Positions 49,201 to 58,287 of a stretch of 64,000 nucleotides of DNA are shown here, piece by piece. A program made the translations under genes and the position numbers. Source of the stretch: Canna indica. Lineage: Eukaryota > Streptophyta > Magnoliopsida > Zingiberales > Cannaceae. The notes beneath the pieces were generated by a model, which saw only the letters and a program-made list of their open reading frames with translations, made no database searches and was not told where the DNA came from. Location of the stretch: contig CP136891.1 of the NCBI GenBank assembly GCA_034359265.1, positions 64,766,001 through 64,830,000 of the forward strand, written 5' to 3'. Positions within the stretch are counted from its first letter, which is position 1. Each line of letters starts with the position of its first letter.

Positions 49201-49865
49201 TGCTCCCTCTCAATTGCATCCCTCAGAGGCTCAAACCATCCCAAGAAAAGTGATTTCACGTACGACAAGCTCGGCGCCAGCTTCTTCTCCAGCATCTCTC
49301 TCTCCAAATCTTTGTACTCCTGCGCCGCCCTATCCCATGCTTCTGTCTCCGCCTTGATCTGCCGCCGCCGCAACGAATTAAATTTTCTCCTTTCCACCCT
49401 CTGAAAATCATACCTCATAATATGGTTCACGGCGTCAAGCCCAATTGAATGTCCCGGCGGAATCAAAGCCGGCTCGTCGCAGAAAACCCTTTTCGCATCT
49501 TCTGTGGGGAAATCAAGGCCGATGACACCCCTGAGCCACGGGGAACTGGAAGCCGCCCCATTGAGGTAGCCCATGGAATCACCGCCGACAACATCATCAG
49601 GGTCCGACAAGATCGGGAATTGGTGAGGGCTTAGCTGAGAGAAGACCACCGGAAAGGAGTCATCGGAGTCCGGCGGCTCGGAACCGAGAGAAAAGGGAGA
49701 GTGGGAGCGAAGGGAATTGAGGGGAATGCAACTGCGGACTGGCCGAGAAGGGAATGGGAAGCTGATGAGGAGGAGCCTCTTGGACGATTTCTGGCGTGAG
49801 CTTCTTCGGCCGAGGCCGTGAGATCGCCATAGAGGAATTGGGAGGGAGGAAGTGGTGGAAGCCAG
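31300..49865 (-). CDS. RPOT: Phage-type (T7-like) organellar RNA polymerase, RPOT family
   Basis: Nineteen minus-strand exons join in frame: 49931-49017, 48475-48272, 48178-48045, 47939-47873, 46450-46392, 46111-45994, 42854-42741, 42652-42521, 42387-41971, 39455-39405, 39033-38963, 37017-36933, 36811-36659, 36561-36487, 36262-36173, 35454-35407, 35322-35208, 31650-31547, 31410-31300. From the CUG at 49865 the product is 998 residues; the family is about 975-1010. Single-subunit nuclear-encoded polymerases of this type transcribe plastid or mitochondrial genes. Exon 1 gives a basic Ser/Arg/Pro-rich transit-like leader, then [15 protein letters not shown]. Exon 9 holds [20 protein letters not shown]. 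Catalytic motifs are intact: [15 protein letters not shown] (exon 10); [15 protein letters not shown] (exon 13); [10 protein letters not shown] (exon 18). The protein ends SPYFFN. Whether it is the plastid, mitochondrial or dual form is unsettled. No in-frame AUG precedes 49574. Confidence 0.92.
32888..33695 (-). mobile_element. Miniature LTR (TRIM-like) element in RPOT intron 17
   Basis: Two related segments of about 150 bases (about 33542-33695 and 32888-33045), each with TATAGAGAGGTGGAG-like or ACATAGAGAGGTGGAG motifs and ending TTTTACC..GTCA or GCTCA on the minus strand, flank a 500-base interior. On the minus strand the 5' copy is followed by TGGTATCAGAGCAGGGC (33523-33539), a near-perfect initiator tRNA-Met primer binding site. 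GAGGGGGA precedes the 3' copy as a polypurine tract. No gag or pol frame exists. LTRs have diverged, so it is old. Confidence 0.7.
34039..34782. mobile_element. PIF/Harbinger (Tourist-like) MITE in RPOT intron 17
   Basis: It begins GGTCATGTTTGGTTAGCG and ends CGCTAACCAAACCGCACC, near-perfect terminal inverted repeats. TAA flanks both sides (34036-34038 and 34783-34785), the 3-bp TWA target duplication of PIF/Harbinger. The 744-bp interior is AT-rich with further CCAAAAC/GTTTTGG motifs at both ends and no transposase. Confidence 0.8.
38200..38530. mobile_element. GGTAC-rich palindromic MITE-like repeat in RPOT intron 11
   Basis: It begins near GGTTTAAAATCTCATACC and ends near GGTATAAAATCATG, an imperfect inverted pair, and is rich in GGTAC/GTACC motifs such as CCCGGTACAACCGGTA. 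Target duplication is not clear. Classification is tentative. Confidence 0.5.
39891..40049. repeat. Near-perfect 82-bp tandem duplication in RPOT intron 9
   Basis: The unit starting CACTATAGAAGGCCTTC at 39891 repeats at 39973, a period of 82 bases. The copies are identical for the length of the second copy (about 77 bases). Such identity indicates a recent duplication. Confidence 0.9.
40113..40425 (+). mobile_element. Very small LTR (TRIM-like) element in RPOT intron 9
   Basis: Two segments of about 80 bases (about 40113-40197 and 40342-40425) share AAATGCATAGATTGG, GCTCTTTCC-like and CAATCAAATTTAACA-like sequence. The first is followed directly by TGGTATCGCAGC (40198-40209), close to the tRNA-Met primer binding site TGGTATCAGAGC. 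The second is preceded by CTAAGGGGGAG, a polypurine tract. The whole element is about 310 bases with no coding capacity. Confidence 0.65.
40645..41160. mobile_element. hAT-type miniature element in RPOT intron 9
   Basis: The 516-bp element begins TAGGGTTGTGCA and ends GCTCACCCCTA, flanked by the exact octamer TTAACAAC (40637-40644 and 41161-41168). Its sides are filled with GGGTCGGGTCGGG and CGGGTTATT motifs in both orientations. It contains a tRNA-like module. Non-autonomous. Confidence 0.87.
40868..40950 (+). other. tRNA-like module inside hAT element
   Basis: The plus strand reads AGTTGGCCTGGTGGTTGGG (A-box-like) and about 40 bases on GAGTTCGAATCCC (a near-consensus B box). The arrangement resembles a tRNA gene or tRNA-derived SINE head. 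A full cloverleaf was not demonstrated. Confidence 0.5.
43020..44000 (+). mobile_element. Possible solo LTR with internal minisatellite in RPOT intron 6
   Basis: This kilobase is less AT-rich than surrounding intron. It contains a degenerate array of GGGAAGTGAGCA/GAGAAGTCAGCA units (about 43530-43740), and downstream a TATA-like TTATAAAGGGGAG (about 43803-43815) with a pyrimidine-rich transcript-like tail, an LTR-like architecture. Terminal repeats and target duplication were not identified, so this is a tentative call. Confidence 0.35.
44508..44524. repeat. Short (TA)n run in RPOT intron 6
   Basis: Eight to nine TA units, simple sequence. Confidence 0.8.
46966..47195. repeat. Diverged 117-bp tandem duplication in RPOT intron 4
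   Basis: AACTAAAAGATT(T/G)CCAATG at 46966 recurs at 47083. Both copies continue through CATAGTGCCTAGAAGTTT and CAGCAAAATTGTCCAAAC with scattered substitutions and a few indels. Older than the 82-bp duplication in intron 9. Confidence 0.85.
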
Positions 49866-49931
49866 CGTTGTTTTGGGATCGGAGAAGGAAGAGATTCGTA
49901 GAAGGGGAAGAAGTGGATAAAACGAAAGCAA

Positions 49932-50198
49932 GCCTACACAAAACCTCGAGTAAGGGTTTAGTTTAGAGACGACGGGATCGTGGGCTGCGGTTGGATCTGA
50001 GTCAAAATCTTACGGTCAAGAATAAATATTAGAAGATATTTTGGGGGCTTTTGTATAAAAAATCTCTGTTTATGATCCCTCTTTCGTACCCGGGCAAGCG
50101 TGCACGCGGCACGCCGTTACGCAATCAGTGTTGTGCCTCGTAGAAGTCGGGGGCATAAGGCGGTCACGGGGCGTTTGATACGGGGCATAAGGATATTA
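49932..50198 (-). promoter_or_regulatory. RPOT proximal promoter and 5' leader region
   Basis: Only about 270 bases separate the RPOT first exon from the LINE-3 target duplication. On the minus strand the region has a GC-rich distal half (with GTGCCGCGTGCACG) and a weak TATA-like TTTTTATACAAA near 50067-50078. An in-frame TAA at 50010-50012 closes the RPOT frame upstream. A MITE-like terminus (GGGGCGTTTGATACGGGG) sits at 50168-50185. Element assignments are by inspection only. Confidence 0.45.
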
Positions 50199-50206
50199 GA
50201 TTGCCT

Positions 50207-53200
50207 CTAAAATAAAAATATATCAAATAAAAATAACTTGAAATTAAATTCTGCCAAAGCCCGAGCAAAAATATCAGAGTACAAAATATAATCCAATTCA
50301 GGGGATCGAATTATGGACCAAACACATCGGTCCATAACAACATGGGCATAATTTGCTACCCAGTGAGCAACTTCATTGGTCTCCCGATAATAAAAAAATA
50401 TACGAGAGACATTACACCCGGACATCAAATGAAAAATATCGTCAACTATAGTAGAGATAGTCCACGATGCAGGAGCAGCTTTGTTGATAACATCAACTAA
50501 AATTTTAGAATCAGACTCAATGGAGAATTGAGGAATCAAATTCTCGGATGCAAACTGCAAAACAAACTTCACGACCATAGCTTCAAGTTGAAGGGCGCTA
50601 TCCCCAAAACAAAAAAGACCTTCAGCCGCAAGATAAGCTCCCTCTGAATTTCGCAACACAAAACCTAAGTCACAATGGGCATCCAAAAAAGATGCATCAC
50701 AATTAAATTTTAAAATGTCAGGAGTTGGGGGAAACCATTTGACCAAGAAATTAATATTTTTTCAAATTGCCCTCAGACCTAGGTTCGCTCATGAGGTCAT
50801 GAGTGAAAGCCAGAATACGGATCATCGAGTTCATGGGGATAGGCTGTATAGCCTCATGCAGCAAACAGTTTCTAGCGTATCAGATGAACCAGCAAGAATT
50901 GGCAACCAAAGTTAATCTTAACATCTCAACTCCTCGGGGGGAGGAGGAACATGCTAACTAGTCATCGGAACTCCAATTGACCCGATCGTCTAGACCAAGG
51001 CCCGTTTTGAGGGAAATATTATGCCAAACAGAGCTAGCAAAGCAACGATCAAAGAAAATATGTTGGATAGTTTCATAGTGAGTTTGGTAAAAATGGCAAA
51101 GATCAGAATCAAGAATTTTAAGGTAAAGGAGCCTAGCACGAGTGGGAATGCGCTTATGAAGGAGATTCCAACAAAAGAGCTTAACCTTAGGAGCGGTATT
51201 TAATTTCCAAAGAAAGTTCCACCGGGCCGGCGGTCCAGACAGACAAGGTATAGGTTCATGGCTTCTAAGAAAATTATATGTCGATTTGGCGATAACTCTA
51301 CCCTCAGAGTCCTTCTTCCAAATATAGGTGTCCTCATCAGGGTTCATAGGCAATGTAATTCTCAAAATGGACTCTCCCAAAATCAAAGCGAAATTACAAT
51401 CAATAGCATCATACATCCAATTTTGTGCAAGTAAAAAAGAGCTTACATATATATCATCACATAGCAGATTAACATTAAAGAATGTTGGCTTCAAATATAA
51501 GAGAATATCAGACACCCACACATCATGCAAAATAGAAGTGTTATTTCCCGACTTAATAAGTTTGGTAAAGCCAGGAAACAACATATTAAAAGTTTGCCTA
51601 AACAATCTCCAGGTCCAAGAGCAATTCTTATCTGGGTAGAGGAAAGAATTTCTCAAGTCATGGTATTTAACCAAAACTAAGCGGACCCACAAGGAGGGCA
51701 TGCTGTTAAGATAGTCCCCCATCATAGTAGCCTGTAAGGAAAATGTCTTACAATTAAGGTCATGAACGTCAAGGCCACCCAAATTTTTTGGACGGGTAAC
51801 AATATTCTAATTAACCAAATGCAGACCCTTCTTTTCCTCACTATTGGACCACAAAAAGCTTCTAATAATCTGCTCTAGCTTATCCATCCACTTAGATGAA
51901 TACCAAGAGACAGCAAGGGTATGGAGAGGGATAGAGTTGAGGACCGAATTAATTAGGACCACTCGGCTAGCTTGGGATAAAAGGGAAGATTGCCATGACT
52001 CTAATCTAGATTTGAACTTGTCAATAATAATCTCATGGGCAATAGGGGAGGCCGCTGCGGAGCAATTATCGCCCCAAGGTATTTAAAGGGGAAATTGCCT
52101 CGGCACATGTTTAAGAAATTACAAACATGATTCGCCTTATCAGAAGATATATCCCTAGGGAAGAAAATTTCCGACTTAGCGAAATTAACCGACTGACCCG
52201 AGAAAGCACCATACTTTTCAAAAATAAATTTAATGATTTGTAGAGTCTTTTTATTAGCCCTAAACGCCAAAATAATATCGTCGACAAACATCAAATGAGA
52301 AACAGCATGGCCATTTCTAATCTTAAAAGGAGTCATGGCTTTAGTATCAACGACATAGTTAATTAAATTGGTGAGAACCTGGGCCGTAAGCACATACAAG
52401 TAAGGCGAAAGTGGATCACTCTGCCTAATTCCCCAGTGCGATTTAAAAAAAGCAGGCGGCTCAGAGTTAATTAAACACAAGAAAGTAGTAGTCGAAATGC
52501 AAGAATTAATCCAATTCACAAACTTGCAGGGAAAATTAAAAGCTTTCAAAATCGCAAAGATAGCAGACCAAGAAAGTTTATCATACGTCTTTTCCAAGTC
52601 AATTATGACTAAGATATAAGGGATTTTAGTCTTAGACTTAAAAATGGAGTGAGCCAACTCCTGAGCCTCAAGAATGTTATCTTGAATGCATCTGCCCTTA
52701 ACAAAGGCAGACTGCTCAGGAGAAACTAAGTTAGGAACATGAATTTTCATTCAATTAGCAATGACTTTAGCAAAAATTCTGTAGCATAAATTACACAGGG
52801 CAATAGGTCTAAATTCACGAACAACAGAAGGATTGGGACACTTAGGAATAAAGCTAAGAATGGTTTTGCTCCACTCAAGAGGTAAAAAAGCAGAATCAAA
52901 AAAGCTAAGCATACATTTCATAAATGAATCAGCAATAATACATCAATACTTCTTATAGAACTCAGTAGTAAATTCGTCAAAATCGAGGCTTTTGCCATTC
53001 GGCATCAGCCTAATAACATCAAAAACCTCAGGAGTAAAAAGTCTAATAAGAGTCGAAGCTGCATTATCATCTAAGGTTTTAAAATGCATGTCATCACAAA
53101 TATTAACAAAGCTATCATTACTAGTCGCCCAGAGGGCTTTATACTCTTCAGTAAACACAGATAAAATGGAGCAGTTATCAGAAACCAAAATACTCTAAGA

Positions 53201-54353
53201 GAGTCTAAGATTAGAAATTTTATTAAGCCTATGACGGATGATCACCACACGATGAAAAAAAAGCCGAATTCAAGTCCCCATCAAAAATCCATTTTAATTT
53301 CGCCTTAGACCACTATTTCAAGTTAATTTCTCTACGAATAGCACTAGCTTTATTATAGATGACACGTAAATTAAGCACGTCCACATAGCTCAACCCACTA
53401 TCAACATCAATTTTTTCAAGCTCGGTAATACCAGATAACGTAGATTATAAATTACATTCCAGATTACCATGGTTAAATTTATTCCAGTTAGATAAAGCAA
53501 ATCGCGTAAAACACAAGCCCGGGTTAAATTCATTATGTGGCAATAAAGATTGAGGAATCTCGCCCCAAGCATTATTAACAACTTCAATAGAATCAGGGTA
53601 ATCAACCAAAATATTTTGAAATTTAAACAAACGATTGCCAGAAGTATATTGAGCAAATCGGATTAAAAGCGGACAATGATCAAAAATCCCATAAGGTAAA
53701 TGTATCACAGAGGCCGAATCATAAAAATAGAGCCAAGCAGCGTTACAAAACGCACGATCAAGTCGAATTAAAATACGTGCATGCCCCGATCTATTATTGC
53801 ACCAGGTAAAAGGATTTCCTGCGAAACCCAGATCGATGAAACCATTATCATGAACAAAGCTTCGAAAATCCACAACCGATTTATGGGCCCGAAAGGGTAA
53901 CCCACCTTTTTTATCCGAGTCATACAAAATAGCATTGAAATCCCCATAAATAAATCAAGGAAACGAAGTAAAATCAAATTCAGAAAAACTATTCCAAAAA
54001 ACACTGCGGGTCGCGGGGTTCGTACTGGCATAAATATTCGAAAACAAAAATGGCGAAATATTTTCCATACCAACAACAACAAAAATGCATTGAGCTTTGA
54101 GAGATAATACATGGACCGAAAGGACAGAGGAGTTCCAGGCAAGCAACAGCCCACCTGAAGCCCCCACCGATGGCTGCGCCACTCCGACCCAGGAGCGGCC
54201 AACCGACTTAATGAACTTAGAAGCCAAGTTAGTATCAAAATGAGTTTCTTGTAATGCGATCAAATTGATAGAAATTTTTTTTACCTATAGATGGATGTCA
54301 TCTCTTACCTTGCGACGCCAGGCACCGCGCGTGTTCCAGCATAAATAGTTCAT
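50207..54353 (-). pseudogene. LINE-3 ORF2, endonuclease-reverse transcriptase-RNase H (broken)
   Basis: ORF2 starts at ATG 54353-54351 with MNYLCWNTRGAW, its ATG sharing ATGA with the ORF1 stop. The endonuclease (about 54270-53450) has ALQETHFDTN, GASGGLLLAWN, YGDFNAIL and GNPFTWCNNRSG. The reverse transcriptase (about 53190-52000) has PNGKSLDFDEF, SPEQSAFVKGR, GIRQSDPLSPYL (Ser where Gly is usual) and the catalytic MFVDD. The zinc-binding region (51780-50960) has WKLNTAPKVKLFCWNLL. RNase H (50746-50207) has LKFNCDASF and ESDSKILVDVIN. Stops occur early (54286-54288) and repeatedly, plus frameshifts, so it is inactive. Confidence 0.87.
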
Positions 54354-54471
54354 GGGAACACAATTGTAGAGGCATCGGAGGCAGGAGCCAAACCATCGGC
54401 AAGAGCAGAATAAGTCACCATAAGATCTTCCTCGGGTGGTTCCTCGGCGGCAGAGGAGGCCACCAAAAGGT
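50212..54471 (-). mobile_element. LINE-3: 5'-truncated L1-type LINE with RNase H
   Basis: The element is flanked by the 13-bp direct repeat GATTGCCTCTAAA at 50199-50211 and 54472-54484. It retains the last part of ORF1 and all of ORF2 on the minus strand. Reverse transcriptase and RNase H match LINE-1 closely enough to be the same family. The 5' part of ORF1 is missing, the usual outcome of incomplete reverse transcription. It sits next to the RPOT promoter in the same orientation. Confidence 0.85.
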
Positions 54472-54487
54472 GATTGCCTCTAAAGTG

Positions 54488-54527
<40 letters not shown>

Positions 54528-54611
54528 AGCAGAATAAGTCACCATAAGATCTTCCCCGGGTGGTTCCTCGGCGGCAGAGGAGGCCACCAAAAGGTGATTG
54601 CCTCTAAAGTG

Positions 54612-54650
<39 letters not shown>
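54403..54650. repeat. 124-bp tandem duplication spanning the LINE-3 junction
   Basis: Two near-identical units of 124 bases (from 54403 and 54527) each contain the 5' end of LINE-3, the target duplication GATTGCCTCTAAA, and a following (TA)n tract. The only base difference noticed outside the TA tracts is CTTCCTCGG versus CTTCCCCGG. The duplication must postdate LINE-3 insertion. Confidence 0.9.
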
Positions 54651-54656
<6 letters not shown>

Positions 54657-55359
54657 TAAAAGCAAAATGTAAATAAGTCATGTGGCACTTTGACAGGCCA
54701 TGCTGACATGTCAAATTGAGGTTTTTTAGATTTTTTTTTTAAAAAAATCACCTCTCGCCCTCACGTTTCCCATATATCCCCCTCTCTATCTTTCACCTCC
54801 CCATCTCTCTCTTTCACCTCTCTTATCTCTCCCATCTCTTTCTCACATATTAACTTCTTTTTCTCAAATCCTTAATTCGACAAGAGCTACTGTCTTCTGC
54901 CTTGAGATAGGTGTGCATGTTCTTTCTTCGGTGCATGCATCAGTGTTATTCTACAGTGCATGCGTTCTTCTATTTGCAATTTGTTTATGTGTACTGTTTT
55001 GTATATACATGCACAACATCTCCCTGTAAGCGTTCCACCACTTCTTCTAAAGAGAAAGTAGAAATGGAAAGCAAGTGAAATCTGAAAAGAAAAGAAAAAA
55101 CATATAGTTAATGAAGCAGCACCTCTTCGGCTCTTCATATACACTCTGCTTTACGTCCTATGTCATAGACCAGCAATCCAGGAACCAGAGTGTTGCTTCT
55201 TCGTGAAGGAGGTGCGGAAGGTGACCCGCGGGCATCAGAGGGCCTCAGATCGGTCCGATCTCGCTCTTCTTCTTCTTCTTGCCGTAGAAGCCATTTCCTC
55301 AGCGAATCCAAGAACCGGAGCATTGTCGGCCTCTCCGTAAAGGAGGCGACGAAGGGCTT

Positions 55360-55800
55360 AAGCAGCAGGTCACTATAGAAGTCAGGTTAGACATGTTCGA
55401 CACACCCTTTCCTAACTTCTTTTCTTCTTCTTCTTCTTCAAGTTCGACAAGTTCGACACACCCTTTCCTAACATCTTCTTCTTCTCTCCCCAATCATTAA
55501 TTCTTTCTTATGAGAGTACGTATATGCTACAAATTATTGACGAAGGACTTAAGCAGCAGGTCACTATAGAAGTCAGGTTCTACAAGTTGGAGACACCCTT
55601 AATTTTCTAACTACTACTGCTGCTACTACTACTACTTATTCTTCTTCTCCTCATGCCAGAGAAGGGGCTGCTATAATCTCTCTATGCAATCTATTGGTGC
55701 TCGCATACTAGATCGCTGCACCATTCATCAATGCCAGAGAAGGGGCTGCTCTGATCTCTCTATGCAATCTATTGGTGCTCGCATACTAGATTGTTGCACC
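55360..55800. repeat. Local direct repeats inside the Helitron candidate
   Basis: CTTAAGCAGCAGGTCACTAT occurs at about 55358 and 55547. TTCGACACACCCTTTCCTAAC occurs twice within 55397-55475. A 72-73 bp unit starting ATGCCAGAGAAGGGGCTGCT occurs in tandem at about 55655 and 55728. The stretch has been repeatedly duplicated. Confidence 0.8.
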
Positions 55801-55884
55801 CATTCATCAATCCTATTCTTCTTTTAATTGTGAGATTGCACATGCATTCAGTTTTTTCAACGGAGACATCCATTAAATTCTAAT

Positions 55885-56040
55885 GAGGAGTTTATTGCTG
55901 GGGCAAATACATATGCTCTTGGTTATGTAGATGAGGGTTTGAGAAAATAGCTCATTAATATCAAGGATTATGGTGCTAAAATTGATCAACTTCTCACTAA
56001 TTTTGGATGAACTACTGTGAAGTTAGGGATTCTTATTGAG
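55885..56040 (+). pseudogene. Unidentified protein-coding fragment
   Basis: The plus strand reads EEFIAGANTYALGYVDEGLR, then stops at a TAG and continues in frame with INIKDYGAKIDQLLTNFG and, after a second stop, TTVKLGILIE. The amphipathic, protein-like composition suggests a decayed exon of a real gene, but I do not recognise the family. Confidence 0.4.
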
Positions 56041-57112
56041 TAGGTGAGATCTTCTTCAAAGTTATATTACTTATTATTATATTAATTCTTATAAGTTATT
56101 TTGATATGTCCATAATTTTGTGATAATTCATATTAATTGCTCTTAGTAATCAGTAAAGTATTTTAATTTTGTTCAATTGTTTACTTATCTTGACAATTTA
56201 ACTTTTCAATAATTGTGAACTAGCTCCAACAAATATTGATCAAAAACTTATTTTTAATTCTAAATATATAGGTATGTATTTTGCAAGAGCAAGCAGTTTA
56301 CATCCCAATTGTGCTATGCATTTCTTTTATGTGATACATGACATTGATTACTTTTGAAAGAACTGAACTAATGCCATAATTTATTTATTTAGTTTGTTCT
56401 TGATATATTTTGAGTTTTCTTCTTACCGTGTTAGCATGGGTACGTTCCTGATTTATTTTGACTTTTGAAGAGCAAGCTATTGTATATCACCGGAGAAGAG
56501 GCAAAGATGACATTAATTGAAGAATTGAGTATAAATTTACATGCATCCTCTAGAATAATTTTTTTGTATTATGTTGGAAATTCTCTGCTTTTTGCAATGC
56601 ATGCACAATATATTTTGATTGTATTTTCAGTTTCGTGATTCATAGACACACTTTGGTGTTATGAAAAGACAATCATTTATGTTTCTTTCATCAACTAAAA
56701 TGCTTTAACCATTCAGATGCTATAAGTTAATTAGATATTTTTATTGTGGTACGAGTTACAAGATATAACTATCATTATGCAGTTCTTGAAACTTGCCAGT
56801 AGAAATGGTAGAATTCTTCAACATGACTATTTTTAGATGTTCATCAGTTATCACTATTTATATAGATCTCAGTGAATTCCTACGATTTTGACATCTGGGG
56901 ATATATGATTTCATTCATCGGGTAATAATAATTCTCATGAAAATTGAAGATGCAAAATCGGGACTATGACATGCCTTACTATTAGTAATGTTGCATTTGA
57001 AATATGAGTTGTTTCTTGACAAGATAATTTCACTTTCATGTCAATAATGAATATATCTATATCAATGCAATGCATTTAAAATATTCAGTCTATGACATGT
57101 CTTTTTTAACAG

Positions 57113-57191
57113 GTACTTGAAACACTTGGGTTAGAAGTTAAATATGTGCGCAACTTCGCTGAAATTGATGACAAGGATAGATGGCCTTGGA
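57113..57191 (+). pseudogene. Cysteinyl-tRNA synthetase exon fragment
   Basis: After an intact-looking acceptor (TTTTTTAACAG) the frame reads VLETLGLEVKYVRNFAEIDD, matching the class I cysteinyl-tRNA synthetase segment whose core is YVRNFTD-x-DDK, just after the N-terminal nucleotide-binding region. Only about 26 residues remain and no neighbouring synthetase exons were found. Retention of intron sequence indicates a DNA-level capture or duplication, not a retrocopy. Confidence 0.6.
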
Positions 57192-57399
57192 TGTACGTAG
57201 TGTTTCGTGCGACTCACATTATTATTTGTATAAATTTAATTTTATATGTGTAAATTTCATTAGAAATTTTACTAGAATTTGAGGATTATATATTTATTTT
57301 ATCTATAGTTGTTCATGGTGCAATTATTGAAGTTGGACAACATTTAGACTATGGCAATAAGGGGGAAGCTAAAGTGCAGAGAAGGATTTAGGTACTTCC

Positions 57400-58180
57400 A
57401 TTATATTTTTTTCTCATCATATTAAATTTATGTACTATTAATTTTGAAACAAATACTTTGATACCTGTTAGAAATAGAGGAATATGGTGTGTAATAAAAT
57501 AAGGATGAGTTGTACCGTAGTTTGTATTTGTTCTCCTAAACACATACAACCACATGCTGCCAATAGTGAGCAGATGCCATAAATTTTTTTCACATATTTT
57601 TCTTTTGTGTTTAATTTTTTTTTCATCTTTTATACATTTATTTTTATCCATAATTTCTTATGATAATTGAGTTTTATATTTTATTTTATTATTATATATT
57701 TAGTTATTTTTGTTTTCACATATTTTTAAAATTAAATAAAATAATATTATGTTGGTACAATTGATTTAATTATTATTTTTCTAAAATATGCAAATTTAAT
57801 AATTACAACATATTACAAATACAAATTTGTTTAATTCTATTTTGACTATTTAAATAATTACCGATACAAATATTTATATATTCAAATAGTTATAACAAAT
57901 TATTTAGCCCAAAAGTCTATTCAAATTATAATTTTTAGTTACTGTCCTTGATATTATTAAGTAATTTTTATTTACTTTATCAAAATTATACTTTCATATA
58001 ATAATATCCATGCCCAAATAATTAAGAATCATAATAAATATCATATATATTTATATAATTTGCAATGTAATTTTTTTAATTGTGATAAAATAATATTAAT
58101 CAAGTAATATATATAATTAAGAATAATTCCTTTTAAAAAATTATATTTAAATTATATATATATATATATATGTATATATA
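57400..58180. other. Very AT-rich stretch, nothing recognised
   Basis: Long runs of A/T with (TA)n near 58150-58180. No coding potential or terminal repeats are apparent apart from the candidate Helitron end that follows. Confidence 0.4.
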
Positions 58181-58287
58181 TAGTTGCGTAACATGCGGGT
58201 TCTCGACAAGTTTTAATTAGTTTTTTTACCAATCATTTGCTTTTTCTTTTTCAGAAAGTAGACGTTCGGCTCTCATGATTTCTTCGT

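Larger units (their letters stand above)
54655..58215 (+). mobile_element. Candidate non-autonomous Helitron carrying gene fragments
   Basis: The left edge reads TATATATACTAAAAGC followed by GTCATGTGGCAC, resembling plant Helitron 5' ends (TC-TATACTA...). The right edge reads GTTGCGTAACATGCGGGTTC then TCGACAAGT, resembling a decayed Helitron 3' end (…CTAGT). Inside lie short spliced-gene-like pieces, including a cysteinyl-tRNA synthetase exon. No Rep/helicase is present. Because the termini are imperfect and no empty site is available, confidence is low. Confidence 0.35.

Noticed and set aside
49660..49830. 57-codon frame starting at the AUG at 49830 within RPOT exon 1
   Set aside because: It overlaps the conserved RPOT frame, has weak start context and no recognisable domain. 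Kept only as an alternative explanation if an indel exists.
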